Shown piece by piece: positions 42,800-51,646 of a DNA stretch of 64,000 nucleotides. The notes beneath the pieces were generated by a model, which saw nothing but the letters and a program-made list of their open reading frames with translations, had not been told where the DNA came from and did not search any database. The translations under genes and the position numbers were made by a program. Where the stretch lies: NCBI RefSeq assembly GCF_025971955.1, contig NZ_JAPDMX010000016.1, positions 1 through 64,000 of the forward strand, in the 5' to 3' direction. The DNA comes from Shewanella subflava. Its GTDB lineage: Bacteria; Pseudomonadota; Gammaproteobacteria; Enterobacterales; Shewanellaceae. Numbering within the stretch: position 1 is the stretch's first letter; the number at the start of each line of letters is the position of its first letter.

Positions 42800-44108
42800 G
42801 CCTTACCAAAGCAGTGCTTGGCGTATCACGTTAATCTTCTCAACATTGGTGACGATTTTGATTGTTATGCTCATATCTAGCTTGTATAGACAACTGATTA
42901 TTGAGCAGGAAAATCAAGTGGATGCGCATCTTTCAGCTGAGATGCAGCGATATCAACAGCTTGCGTTGACGGTCAATCGACGCAGCTTTGCTGCGCAAAT
43001 ACAAGCATCAGATCCTAAAACTGCCTTAATTGCCTGGAAAAACAGTGTAGACATGGTCGGGGCATTAACGTTTTTGCCTGATAATATGCCGCTTTTACCT
43101 GAAACCAGAGAGTTTCCTATCTTCACGGGTGGCCCAGATAAATTGCACATCTTGACCGGCGGATTGGCCATGACCAATTATGGTCCTGTTTTGATTGCAA
43201 CTCGAACCGATCAATTAGCCATGTTAATTGAAAAATTTGTTAGTGCTGCATTTTGGGCTGTGGCATTTACGCTAGGGTTAACCTTAGCTTTGGGATACAT
43301 TTTTTCGAAAGCCATTTTACGTCGTTTGGTACAATACAACCAATTAAGCGAGCAAATTGAGGCGGGGCATTACAACACTCGTCTACCTGTTAGTCGTCAG
43401 CAAGATGAATTTGATATGTTGGCGCAGCAATTTAACCGCGTTCTTGATACGTTAGAGCAAAATCTACGTGCCGTTCGTGGCGTAACCGATAATATTGCCC
43501 ATGATTTACGTACCCCATTGTCGCATTTACGGATTGGTATTGAGCAGTTATCCGAAAAGCCTCAAGTGGAATTAGAAGAAGCACGTGCCGAATTATTGGA
43601 AGAGCTAGATGATTGTTTGGCCACCTTTGATGCCATGCTGTCATTAACACGTATTGAAGAAGGTCAGCAGTTACTGGACTTACAGCCTATTCATTTACAA
43701 GAGATTTGCCAAGATTTGTTTGAAATGGCAGATGTGATTGCTGAAGCTAAAGATCAATCATTTACTATTGATTTAAAACAAGACGCTGTTATTCAGGGTG
43801 ATAAATATCTGCTGTTTCAGGCGCTGTTTAATTTAGTGGATAACGCCATTAAATATTCGCCAGAAGGCGCCAATATTCATATCGAGCAAAATAATAAATG
43901 CATTAAAATTGCTGATAATGGTCCCGGTATTGCTGATGAAGATAAAGAAAGGGTGTTTGAGCGCTTGGTTCGCCTCGATCCAAGTCGGCACTATAAAGGT
44001 ACAGGGTTAGGGCTCTCTATGGTGAAAGCTATTTTATCTCGTCATCAGGCCAGTATTGAATTAACTGATAATCATCCCGGTTTGCTTGTGAGCATCCACT
44101 TCAAATAA
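42768..44108 (+). CDS. Sensor histidine kinase
   Basis: A 446-residue inner-membrane kinase with a GTG start. Two membrane helices (about 18-40 and 158-180) flank a ~115-residue periplasmic sensor. HAMP follows, then the H-box NIAHDLRTPLSHLR, N-box NLVDNAIKYSPEG, DNGPGI and GTGLGLSMVKAI. Partner of the preceding OmpR-type regulator; the upstream PepSY protein may act on its periplasmic domain. Confidence 0.95.
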   Translation: MLDIVFAKGIKPYQSSAWRITLIFSTLVTILIVMLISSLYRQLIIEQENQVDAHLSAEMQRYQQLALTVNRRSFAAQIQASDPKTALIAWKNSVDMVGALTFLPDNMPLLPETREFPIFTGGPDKLHILTGGLAMTNYGPVLIATRTDQLAMLIEKFVSAAFWAVAFTLGLTLALGYIFSKAILRRLVQYNQLSEQIEAGHYNTRLPVSRQQDEFDMLAQQFNRVLDTLEQNLRAVRGVTDNIAHDLRTPLSHLRIGIEQLSEKPQVELEEARAELLEELDDCLATFDAMLSLTRIEEGQQLLDLQPIHLQEICQDLFEMADVIAEAKDQSFTIDLKQDAVIQGDKYLLFQALFNLVDNAIKYSPEGANIHIEQNNKCIKIADNGPGIADEDKERVFERLVRLDPSRHYKGTGLGLSMVKAILSRHQASIELTDNHPGLLVSIHFK

Positions 44109-44121
44109 GTGAAAAAGTGCA

Positions 44122-44808
44122 TTGACCAGTACCTACAAAATTGTGAGTCACCAGGGTGATTTTATTATTATTAATAAAGCAGCCAATGTGCATTTTCATA
44201 GCCAAGATAACACCGCGGGAGTGGTTGCGCAGGTTGAAATCGATCTTGGGGTTAAATTATTTGCAGTGCATCGACTAGACACGCCGACTTCAGGGTTACT
44301 TATTTTGGCAAAGACATCTGAAGCGGCTAATCGCTTTACCCAAATGTTCACCGCCCATCAGGTACAAAAATATTATTTGGCCATTGCGATGGGCAAGCCG
44401 AAAAAAAAGCAAGGGTGGATTATTGGCGATATGGCGAAATCACGTCGCAGTATGTATAAATTGCTGCGTAGCAAAGAAAACCCCGCAATAACCCATTTTT
44501 TTTCGCAATCGATAGGCTCGGGGATCAGGGCTTATTTGTTGAAACCTTTTAGTGGTAAAACCCATCAATTAAGAGTGGCACTAGCCAGTATTGGCGTACC
44601 AATATTAGGTGATAACTTATATGGTAAACAAACCAGTGACCGGTGTTATTTACATGCCTATCAATTGAATTTTTGTTACTTAGGGAAAGAGTATCAGTTT
44701 ACTCAATTGCCGGATGAAGGGGCTTACTTTTTAGCCGAGACCATGCAGCAATGTATTCAAGATAACTGGTCTTTACCTGACCAATTAGATTGGCCCCAAA
44801 AGCCGTAA
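44122..44808 (+). CDS. RluA-family pseudouridine synthase
   Basis: A 228-residue stand-alone catalytic domain with the active-site motif HRLDTPTSGLLILAKT (catalytic Asp) near residue 52 and FSGKTHQLRVALASIGVPILGD near the end. No S4 domain. The TTG start at 44122 is the best available. It belongs to a short RluA-like group of marine gammaproteobacteria; the RNA target is unknown. It follows the kinase by 13 nt and may share its transcript. Confidence 0.88.
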   Translation: MTSTYKIVSHQGDFIIINKAANVHFHSQDNTAGVVAQVEIDLGVKLFAVHRLDTPTSGLLILAKTSEAANRFTQMFTAHQVQKYYLAIAMGKPKKKQGWIIGDMAKSRRSMYKLLRSKENPAITHFFSQSIGSGIRAYLLKPFSGKTHQLRVALASIGVPILGDNLYGKQTSDRCYLHAYQLNFCYLGKEYQFTQLPDEGAYFLAETMQQCIQDNWSLPDQLDWPQKP

Positions 44809-45369
44809 ATCTTATCAAATCATGCGCTCACTTTGCGGGATAAACTTGCCTGTTACCTTGCAAGTTGGCATATGCCTAGATGAATTTGTTGTATTGTGCT
44901 GTGGTGTTAATTAACCTCAGTTCTGGGAGGTAAACACTTACAAAACAGCTATTTGCCATGACATCTGCGTTTCATTAACGTGCAATAGGCCAGCTATTGA
45001 CGTGTTAATACGGCTTGTTTTCAAAACAAATGACAAGTTTGCTATAAAATAAGCTCAATTTGTTGAATTGTGCTTATTGAGCCCATCTTTTAACCCGAGT
45101 TGAGGTTAATTAATTCACCGGCTGACTTAAACGCAATGCGAATTGGAGGCGTCAGTAGCTTCTTTGGATAAACGTCAACCACGCCAAAACGGTAAAATAA
45201 ACACCATAGGATTATTTGGTATTAAGTTATAAAGCTGCATCTTTTTATGATCGGTTTTACAGATGAGTTGGTTTTGAAACGATAAGATAGTTTTTGTATT
45301 GGCTAATCCTGATTTTCGTGTGTAAGCTAATGACTTGTATCAATTTGTTAAATTAGGATGTGACAGAAT
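44809..45369 (+). other. Long gene-free stretch
   Basis: A 561-nt gap with no convincing coding frame. A near-perfect 10-bp inverted repeat (AAGCTCAATT ... AATTGTGCTT, about 45051-45075) and several A/T-rich tracts are seen. It could hold promoters, a leader or a small RNA for the PMP3-type gene that follows. No insertion-sequence remnant recognised. Confidence 0.4.
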
Positions 45370-45537
45370 ATGGACACAAACAAATTATTGTTAATCATTA
45401 TTGCGATTTTACTTCCCCCAGTGGCGGTGTTCCTTAAAAAAGGTGCTGGCAAAGACTTACTGATCAATATCTTATTGTGTATTTTCTTTTTTGTACCAGG
45501 TTTAATCCATGCAATATGGGTTGTGATTCAAGAATAG
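45370..45537 (+). CDS. PMP3/YqaE-family small membrane protein
   Basis: A 55-residue protein with two hydrophobic segments: LLLIIIAILLPPVAVFL, then after the GKDLLIN turn, ILLCIFFFVPGLIHAIWVV. The LPPVAVFLKKG and PGLIHA motifs are diagnostic of the PMP3 (YqaE) proteolipid family, linked to membrane potential and salt or cold stress in other organisms. Below common gene-calling cutoffs. AGGA lies about 12 nt upstream of the ATG. Confidence 0.92.
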   Translation: MDTNKLLLIIIAILLPPVAVFLKKGAGKDLLINILLCIFFFVPGLIHAIWVVIQE

Positions 45538-45654
45538 AAAGACGGTGTTTGGCTGCTTGAACGGAAGTCATCATTAAAGTTCAAGCAGCAATCTTGATGA
45601 ATGCTCCTGTGTTCAAATGCTATAATGATTTATTGCAATTTGAACTGACTGAAT

Positions 45655-45846
45655 ATGAATCGTAAAAAGAAGATCAACCAAACGCTGAAAGCAAAAGCTA
45701 AAAAAGCCAATAAAAAGTTACTGACAGGCAATAAACCTCAATATATATCTAAAGCGGAGCGAGCATTACTTGAAGCCGCTGCGGTAGAAGATTTACCTTC
45801 AAGCGAACCAACGAACACAGCAAGTTCACCAATGAAAGTCGATTAG
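45655..45846 (+). CDS. DUF2986 small basic protein
   Basis: A 63-residue Lys-rich protein starting MNRKKKINQTLKAKAKKANK, with YISKAERALLEA in the middle; DUF2986 family, common in Shewanella and Vibrio. Function unknown; the basic N-terminal half suggests nucleic-acid or ribosome binding. Its stop codon overlaps the stop codon of convergent moeB. Confidence 0.88.
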   Translation: MNRKKKINQTLKAKAKKANKKLLTGNKPQYISKAERALLEAAAVEDLPSSEPTNTASSPMKVD

Positions 45847-46628
45847 TTTGTTTGGCTACAGACTGAGCATTTAGGCTGTTTTGTTAGCTTCATTTCTCGA
45901 AACTCCATGGTCATTGCATCAATCATCAGAATGCGCCCTGAAAGGCTTTGCCCCATTCCCGTGATGACCTTTATGGCTTCTGTGGCTTGAATACAGCCTA
46001 CTAAGCCAACCACAGGGGCTAGAATGCCGGATTCAACGCAAGTTAATTGTTGCTCACCAAAAAGCTGGCTGTAGCAATGATAACAAGGGCTATGAGGTTG
46101 ATAATCAAATACCGTGACCGTGCCCTCCATTCTAATTGCCGCGGCAGAAATAAACGGTTTGTGGTGCTTAAAGCAGCTTTGATTGAGTTGTTCACGGATT
46201 AACACGTTATCGGTGCAATCTAATATCAAGCTATGTTGCGCGACCAGCGTATCTATTTGGTCTTCATCAAGTAGTGCATTGATCGTATTGATAGTAATCA
46301 GTGGATTAAGCTGACTCAGTGTTTGCTTAGCTGAGTCGACTTTAGCCTGACCAATATTGGCGTCCTGATGCAATACCTGACGTTGTAAATTGGACAACTC
46401 AACCGTATCAAAATCAACCAGCGTCATCTCCCCTACACCCGCTACTGCAAGGTACTGGCTAGCTGCACAGCCTAAGCCTCCTGCGCCTATGATCAACACT
46501 TTTGCCAGTTTCAACTGCTCCTGTCCGTCGATATCCATGGCTTTTATTGATATCTGACGGCTATAACGTAACATTTCGTTATCTGAAAGTAGCTCGTCAG
46601 TCGGTTGAGCATCGCTGGCTTGACTCAT
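45843..46628 (-). CDS. moeB: Molybdopterin-synthase adenylyltransferase MoeB
   Basis: A 261-residue E1-like enzyme that adenylates the C-terminal Gly of MoaD. ATP-binding motif GAGGLGCAASQYLAVAGVG, DFDTVELSNLQRQVLH, and zinc-binding pairs CYHC and CSVC are seen. An alternative is ThiF, but the adjacent moeA and the presence of moaD in the window favour MoeB. It starts 8 nt after the moeA stop. Confidence 0.93.
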   Translation of the reverse strand: MSQASDAQPTDELLSDNEMLRYSRQISIKAMDIDGQEQLKLAKVLIIGAGGLGCAASQYLAVAGVGEMTLVDFDTVELSNLQRQVLHQDANIGQAKVDSAKQTLSQLNPLITINTINALLDEDQIDTLVAQHSLILDCTDNVLIREQLNQSCFKHHKPFISAAAIRMEGTVTVFDYQPHSPCYHCYSQLFGEQQLTCVESGILAPVVGLVGCIQATEAIKVITGMGQSLSGRILMIDAMTMEFREMKLTKQPKCSVCSQTN

Positions 46629-46636
46629 ATTGACTC

Positions 46637-47890
46637 CTAGCTTAAAACGCTGTTAAAAGGTTCAACATTGACCATAGTGCCTACTTCTACATCAGCTTGG
46701 AATTGCGCAAGATTGATAAAGCAATTAGCGATGCTCATCGAGGTTAACATCCCAGAACCTTGGCCTCCGGTCACTGCTACCTCAAGTTCACCCTGGGTAT
46801 TTTGTGTCAGCACACCCCGTTGGTATTCTACTCGGCCAGGCTGTTTGCGGATGGGGGTTGTTAATTTGGCTTGGTAAGTGATGGCTGTCTTATGCGGTAA
46901 ACCCTGCATTTTGTTAAGAATAGGCCACACTAATTTATAGAAAGTCACCATCGACGACACCGGATTTCCAGGCAAACCACAAAATACTGCTTTACCTAAT
47001 TTACCAAACGCAAAGGGTTTACCGGGTTTTATCGCCAGTTTCCAAAAGGTAATTTGACCTTCTTCAGATAAAATTTGCTTGGTGTAGTCGGCATCGCCCA
47101 CCGACACGCCCCCTGAAGTAATGACCATGTCTGCTATCGATGCCGCCTCCTTAAATGCCGCTCTGATGGCTTCTTTATCATCGCTAATTACCCCGAGGTC
47201 AATCCACTCGACATTCGCTTTGGCCATTAGACCTTGGATAGAATAACGGTTTGAGTCGTAAATTTGCCCTGGAGCGAGTTCTGTACCGACAGGGCGAAGC
47301 TCATCACCGGTAGAGAAAAAAGCCACTTTAATCTTACGCGCAACCTTGATTTGGCTAAGGCCTATGGTAGCGATAACGCCCATTTCAGCCGCTCTAATTT
47401 GAGCGCCTTTGAATAATACTTTGGTGCCCGCGCTGAGTTCTTCGCCTCTGGCTCGCACATTGGCACCTTTTCTGGCTGGATGAACAATGCAAATAATATC
47501 GCCATCTGCGGTGCACTTTTCTTGCATTTGCACCGTGTCGTATCCAGCAGGCACTGGCGCGCCAGTCATAATACGAATACAGGTATTCTTTTTTGCTTCG
47601 CCACTAAAGGGGTGGCCTGCAAATGAGCTTCCGACTAGCGTGAATCTAGTTTCTTGTGCTTGGGTATGTAAATCTTCAAATCGGAATGCATACCCATCCA
47701 TTGCTGAGTTATCAAACGGCGGAAGGTCTATTCCAGAAGTAAGATCTTCTGCCAGAACGCGGCCAATAGCATGATTTAAATCAACAACTTCAGAATCATT
47801 TGTGGCATCAACTTGGGCAAGTAATTGAAGAATAGCGTCATCGGGATGCAATAACGTAGGTTGAGCACAAGGGTCTTGAGTTGATATCAT
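46637..47890 (-). CDS. moeA: Molybdopterin molybdenumtransferase MoeA
   Basis: A 417-residue enzyme inserting molybdate into adenylylated molybdopterin. Motifs: DLPPFDNSAMDGYAF, IMTGAPVPAGYDTVQMQE, FFSTGDEL, TSGGVSVGDADYTK and FCGLPGNPVSSMVTF. AAAGGAA lies 7 nt before the ATG. First gene of a moeA-moeB operon, the E. coli order. Confidence 0.97.
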   Translation of the reverse strand: MISTQDPCAQPTLLHPDDAILQLLAQVDATNDSEVVDLNHAIGRVLAEDLTSGIDLPPFDNSAMDGYAFRFEDLHTQAQETRFTLVGSSFAGHPFSGEAKKNTCIRIMTGAPVPAGYDTVQMQEKCTADGDIICIVHPARKGANVRARGEELSAGTKVLFKGAQIRAAEMGVIATIGLSQIKVARKIKVAFFSTGDELRPVGTELAPGQIYDSNRYSIQGLMAKANVEWIDLGVISDDKEAIRAAFKEAASIADMVITSGGVSVGDADYTKQILSEEGQITFWKLAIKPGKPFAFGKLGKAVFCGLPGNPVSSMVTFYKLVWPILNKMQGLPHKTAITYQAKLTTPIRKQPGRVEYQRGVLTQNTQGELEVAVTGGQGSGMLTSMSIANCFINLAQFQADVEVGTMVNVEPFNSVLS

Positions 47891-48006
47891 CAGAAATTCC
47901 TTTATAAGCCAGTTATTTTCACTTAAAGGTGAGAAGATAAAATTGTGGGTTAGTATGCCATGATAATTGCTGTGTTTTATGATCTAACTTAAGATTTTTA
48001 TAACCT

Positions 48007-48282
48007 ATGCCACAAAATAAATCAGCAAAACCCTGGTTTTTGTACATCATTCAATGTGCCAATGGGCATTTTTATACTGGGATCACTACAGACGTTGCTC
48101 GCCGTTTTGCAGAACATCAAGCTAGCGGTGCAAAAGCTGCGAAATATTTAAAAGGAAAGGGGCCATTGCTGTTGGTTTACCAAGAATCATTACCGTGTCG
48201 AAGTTCTGCCACTAAGCGAGAAATTTTTATCAAAAAGCTTTCAAGGGATAAAAAACACAGTTTAATAGCTAAGGGCGAATGA
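48007..48282 (+). CDS. GIY-YIG nuclease superfamily protein, YhbQ family
   Basis: A 91-residue single-domain protein of UPF0213/YhbQ type. The GIY-YIG pair appears as LYIIQC and FYTGITTDVARRFAEH, with Arg in the helix and REIFIKKLSR near the C-terminus. E. coli YhbQ is a DNA endonuclease-like protein of uncertain role. Confidence 0.93.
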   Translation: MPQNKSAKPWFLYIIQCANGHFYTGITTDVARRFAEHQASGAKAAKYLKGKGPLLLVYQESLPCRSSATKREIFIKKLSRDKKHSLIAKGE

Positions 48283-48415
48283 AAGTTAGCCGTTTAAATC
48301 CCCTGCAAAGCTAATCTTTATTATTAAGACTCAGTAATATAAGTACCAATATACGTTTAAAGCATAAAATTTAATCAGTACACTATACCAATACTTCTTT
48401 AAGGTAGAGCTGCAT

Positions 48416-49306
48416 ATGGGATTACTCAGGTTATTGGCTGCAATTGGGCTATTTGTGCTGGCGTTGGGCGCCCAAGCGCAGGATGTTATTCGTATTGAAG
48501 CTTCTCAATCTACCGACAATGTTAGCCACTCATTTTACCAAGATTTGCTGACAGCTGTTATGGCTGAAACCGAAGAAGAGTATGGCAGTGTAACTATTGT
48601 TAATCTTGATCTTAATATGTCGCAATCTCGAGGCTTACAATTACTAAACGCCGATATGTTGGATGTGTTTTGGGCTGGAACGAATATCGAGAGAGAAAAA
48701 AACTACGGCGCAATCCCCATTCCATTAACCGCTGGATTATTAGGGATTCGTGTGCCAGTAATCAAAAAGGAGAACTTAGCCTCATTTGAATTAATTAATA
48801 CCCCTGAACAACTTAAAAAACTGAAAGCATGCCAAGGTTCTCAATGGCCTGATTCTGACATCTTAGAGTTTAATGGCTACGTTGTGGAGCGTATTATCAG
48901 TTTTAATTTAATGTATTCCATGCTCAAACAAGATCGCTGTGATTATTTTCCAAGAGGATTAAATGAGGTTTACGCCGAACTCAGTGCATCTACAAATGCG
49001 GAGTTTATGGCATTTGAAAAGATATTATTGCGTTATCCATTACCTATGTATTTCTTTGTGAAGAAGGACAATCGCCAATTACAGAAGCGTATTCAGCGCG
49101 GACTAACTCAGTTAATTAATCGTGGCGAGTTTGCATTATTTATTAAAAAACATCCGATTACCAAAGATGCTTTTCCGCTCGAACGGTTAAGTCATTCCCG
49201 TATATTTGAGTTAGTAAACCCGCAATTACCTGCCACTACACCAACCAATAATCCTCAATTATGGTGGCGTATTCCTGTTGTGGAGAATAGCAATCAAACT
49301 CAATAA
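48416..49306 (+). CDS. Orphan periplasmic substrate-binding-like protein, second copy
   Basis: A 296-residue secreted protein; leader ends GAQAQD. Related to 23347-24288 by the shared GSQW, FPRGLNEVYAEL and RIQRGLTQLINRGEF blocks and by its ~210-residue binding-protein-like core. No permease or ATPase is nearby. AAGG precedes the ATG. Possibly a ligand sensor or a degenerate SBP_bac_3 protein. Confidence 0.82.
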   Translation: MGLLRLLAAIGLFVLALGAQAQDVIRIEASQSTDNVSHSFYQDLLTAVMAETEEEYGSVTIVNLDLNMSQSRGLQLLNADMLDVFWAGTNIEREKNYGAIPIPLTAGLLGIRVPVIKKENLASFELINTPEQLKKLKACQGSQWPDSDILEFNGYVVERIISFNLMYSMLKQDRCDYFPRGLNEVYAELSASTNAEFMAFEKILLRYPLPMYFFVKKDNRQLQKRIQRGLTQLINRGEFALFIKKHPITKDAFPLERLSHSRIFELVNPQLPATTPTNNPQLWWRIPVVENSNQTQ

Positions 49307-49581
49307 ATTCGTTGACTGATATTTATTCCACCTAAAATGCCAACTAAAGTAAGCTGTGACAAAAATAGTATGTAAATTGATGTGGTTCTCATCCTAATCA
49401 ATCAGGGCTCATTTTTGTGGGTAAAAATACTCGATAACGGCGCTAAACTTTTAGATTGTAGAATAACGACTTCCCATAAAAATCTGCACGTTATCGTGTA
49501 TTTTTCTTGGCTATTTCTGATCACTTTTTGACTGTGACCATTTTAAGAAATATTCCAATATTCAGTTGCTGATAGGCTAGT
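49307..49581. other. Gene-free stretch between the binding-protein gene and the M14 peptidase
   Basis: About 275 nt, AT-rich, with no clear terminator or coding frame. It ends at a four-copy tandem repeat that overlaps the 3' end of the peptidase gene. Confidence 0.4.
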
Positions 49582-49637
49582 TTATTTCTCTAAGCTTATT
49601 TCTCTAAGCTTATTTCTCTAAGCTTATTTCTCTAAGT
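49582..49637. repeat. Tandem repeat, four copies of a 14-bp unit
   Basis: Unit TTATTTCTCTAAGC at 49582-49595, 49596-49609, 49610-49623 and 49624-49637 (the last ends in T). The peptidase gene ends in the array: its stop codon is at 49610-49612. Confidence 0.95.
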
Positions 49638-51439
49638 ACGGGATAAACTTGGTATTGTGCGTCATAGTATGGGCTACGCTCATAAAACCAACGTAATCTA
49701 GCTTTGCTGTCTTTTGCAAAATGTTTATCTTGTAACGCCAATTCAAATTCTGCTTTTAGGCTTGGGTTTTCGGCCAGCATTTTTACTGCTAATGGTTCAA
49801 CGGCATAATCTTCAATGTACTCAGTACGCGTGAAAATAGTATTGAAAAAGCCCCAATAAAATAAAGAGTCTTCCGCTTGTGGCTCAAGTAACAATATCGC
49901 TAAATCGCCTAAAGGTTGTGCGGTGCTGACTTTAACTGTGCCTGCAGGCACGCTCGCATCTATTACGCTAGCATTCTGTTTAGCGGTGACAGTTTGGCGA
50001 CTCTCATAATCGGCCTCTGCAAATTGAGGCTCTGTAAATCGATATTGTTCTGCGCGAATATTGAGTGGTTTATTGAGGGTCGTTATCTCAATTCCATGAA
50101 GGGTTAATTTATCAATAACCGCTGTCCATTGCGCAGGAATGTAATAGGCCTGTGGGCGTTGTACCTGAATACCGGCTTTGGTGTTACCGATTACCGGTAA
50201 ATCGGCATATAATTTTGGTTGTCCGTTCCAACGCACCACATCTGCGCCGCTAATATCACTTTTTTCGATACGGTAATCGATACCTTTAAAATCCCAATTG
50301 GGTTGAGGTTCGTTTTGCCAAGTTAATGTTATTTGTGGTGATAAACCTTGCTGATCTTGTTTGATTGCTGCTGTTAATGTATCGGCATGGTTTGCAACTG
50401 TTTTCAGTGTTTGTTCTAGCATGACATAAGTCCCTAAAACACGTTGTTTGAAGGGTTTTAAACTGTGATTTTCTATCAGAATTGTCGGCAAATGACGCGC
50501 ATCACCATAACCGTTTGAGTAACGCGGGCTAGGGTTCCAATACGAAACACCTTGGCTCATATCGGTATTGTCGTTGGCAAAAATCAGTTTTGCAGGAATA
50601 TGATCATTCGCCGTTAGCGCCGACTCCACCTGCGGGCGATAGGTTTTTTCAAGCCACTGAAAAATACTTGGGCTGTAACCTTGTTTCACGTTATAGCCAA
50701 AGGTGACATCGTATTGATAATCAATGCCGTCGGTAACATGTACATCAATGTATAAGTCGGGCTGCCACTGATTTATGGCTTTAATGAGGTGCTGCATTTC
50801 TGGCGCATCAGCTTTGGCATAATCACGGTTCAAATTAAGGTTTGTTGCTGTGGTTCGCCAGCCCATATTGACCGGCCCCCGCTGATTTACTCGGTTGTAT
50901 TCAGTGCTACGCTCATGGGCATCAACCGATAATATGGGGATAAAAAGGAAATTCACGTTATCGAGTAATGACTGTTTAGTCCCGAAAGCCATGTCACGTA
51001 ATAACATCATCCCTGCATCTTTGCCATCGATTTCACCTGAATGGATCCCTGCCTGAACCAGCACCGTTGCTTTGTTATTTTTACTGAGTTGTTGCGCTGA
51101 ACCCGCACCCTCCTTAGAGGCGATAATCATCCAAATATCTCGACCTTGCGGGCTTTTGCCAAGGCTCACTTTTTGTAATTTTGCACTACTATTAACCAGT
51201 TTATCAAGCCATTGCATGGTTTGCGTATAATCAGGGCTTGTGACGTATCCTTGTTGTTCAAATGGTGTCACCCAAGGGTGATCATGGCTTACTAGCAAGG
51301 TTTCACTTTTACCTTGCCAAGCATGAATGGGTGGCAAAATCGCGTCGTTGATAAATTGAGGTGGTGTGGGTGATTGAGCAAAACTCGCTGTCGAAAATAT
51401 GATTGAAGTCATACAGGTAGATAAAGCGATTAGACGCAT
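49610..51439 (-). CDS. Secreted M14-family zinc carboxypeptidase
   Basis: A 609-residue exported metallopeptidase. I place the start at 51439 (MRLIALSTCM) because it opens a normal signal peptide ending ASFAQS; the frame runs 47 codons further upstream without support. Zinc ligands are in GIHSGEIDGKDAG (HxxE) and DVHVTDGIDYQ (His); the general-base Glu is in LIENHSLKPF. The C-terminal ~200 residues are an extra domain. It likely digests peptides outside the cell or in the periplasm. The C-terminus LREISLEK is encoded by a tandem repeat. Confidence 0.92.
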   Translation of the reverse strand: MRLIALSTCMTSIIFSTASFAQSPTPPQFINDAILPPIHAWQGKSETLLVSHDHPWVTPFEQQGYVTSPDYTQTMQWLDKLVNSSAKLQKVSLGKSPQGRDIWMIIASKEGAGSAQQLSKNNKATVLVQAGIHSGEIDGKDAGMMLLRDMAFGTKQSLLDNVNFLFIPILSVDAHERSTEYNRVNQRGPVNMGWRTTATNLNLNRDYAKADAPEMQHLIKAINQWQPDLYIDVHVTDGIDYQYDVTFGYNVKQGYSPSIFQWLEKTYRPQVESALTANDHIPAKLIFANDNTDMSQGVSYWNPSPRYSNGYGDARHLPTILIENHSLKPFKQRVLGTYVMLEQTLKTVANHADTLTAAIKQDQQGLSPQITLTWQNEPQPNWDFKGIDYRIEKSDISGADVVRWNGQPKLYADLPVIGNTKAGIQVQRPQAYYIPAQWTAVIDKLTLHGIEITTLNKPLNIRAEQYRFTEPQFAEADYESRQTVTAKQNASVIDASVPAGTVKVSTAQPLGDLAILLLEPQAEDSLFYWGFFNTIFTRTEYIEDYAVEPLAVKMLAENPSLKAEFELALQDKHFAKDSKARLRWFYERSPYYDAQYQVYPVLREISLEK

Positions 51440-51582
51440 GATGGCTCTCTTAATATTATTATAAGGTCGAGTTAATCGGGGTAATGAATGACTCATAATA
51501 GCAATGTTTTGTATCGAAAGAAGCGGATTTAAAGACTTGTTACAAACAAGGTGATGAGTTAGGTTGGTAAAATCAACCACAT

Positions 51583-51610
51583 AAAAAAAGCCCCAACAAA
51601 GTTAGGGCTT
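51583..51610 (-). terminator. Terminator of pckA
   Basis: A 10-bp stem (51589-51598 with 51601-51610, one wobble) has a short loop and a minus-strand T-run (A-run 51583-51589). Confidence 0.85.
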
Positions 51611-51646
51611 TCAAACGGTTAACATGTTGCCTTAAAGCAAGGGGAG

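Noticed and set aside
45843..46628. ThiF rather than MoeB
   Set aside because: No thiamine genes nearby; moeA is directly upstream and moaD is in the window, so MoeB is the better call.
49610..51580. Longer N-terminus of the M14 peptidase (47 extra residues)
   Set aside because: It would bury the signal peptide; the start at 51439 gives a normal leader.
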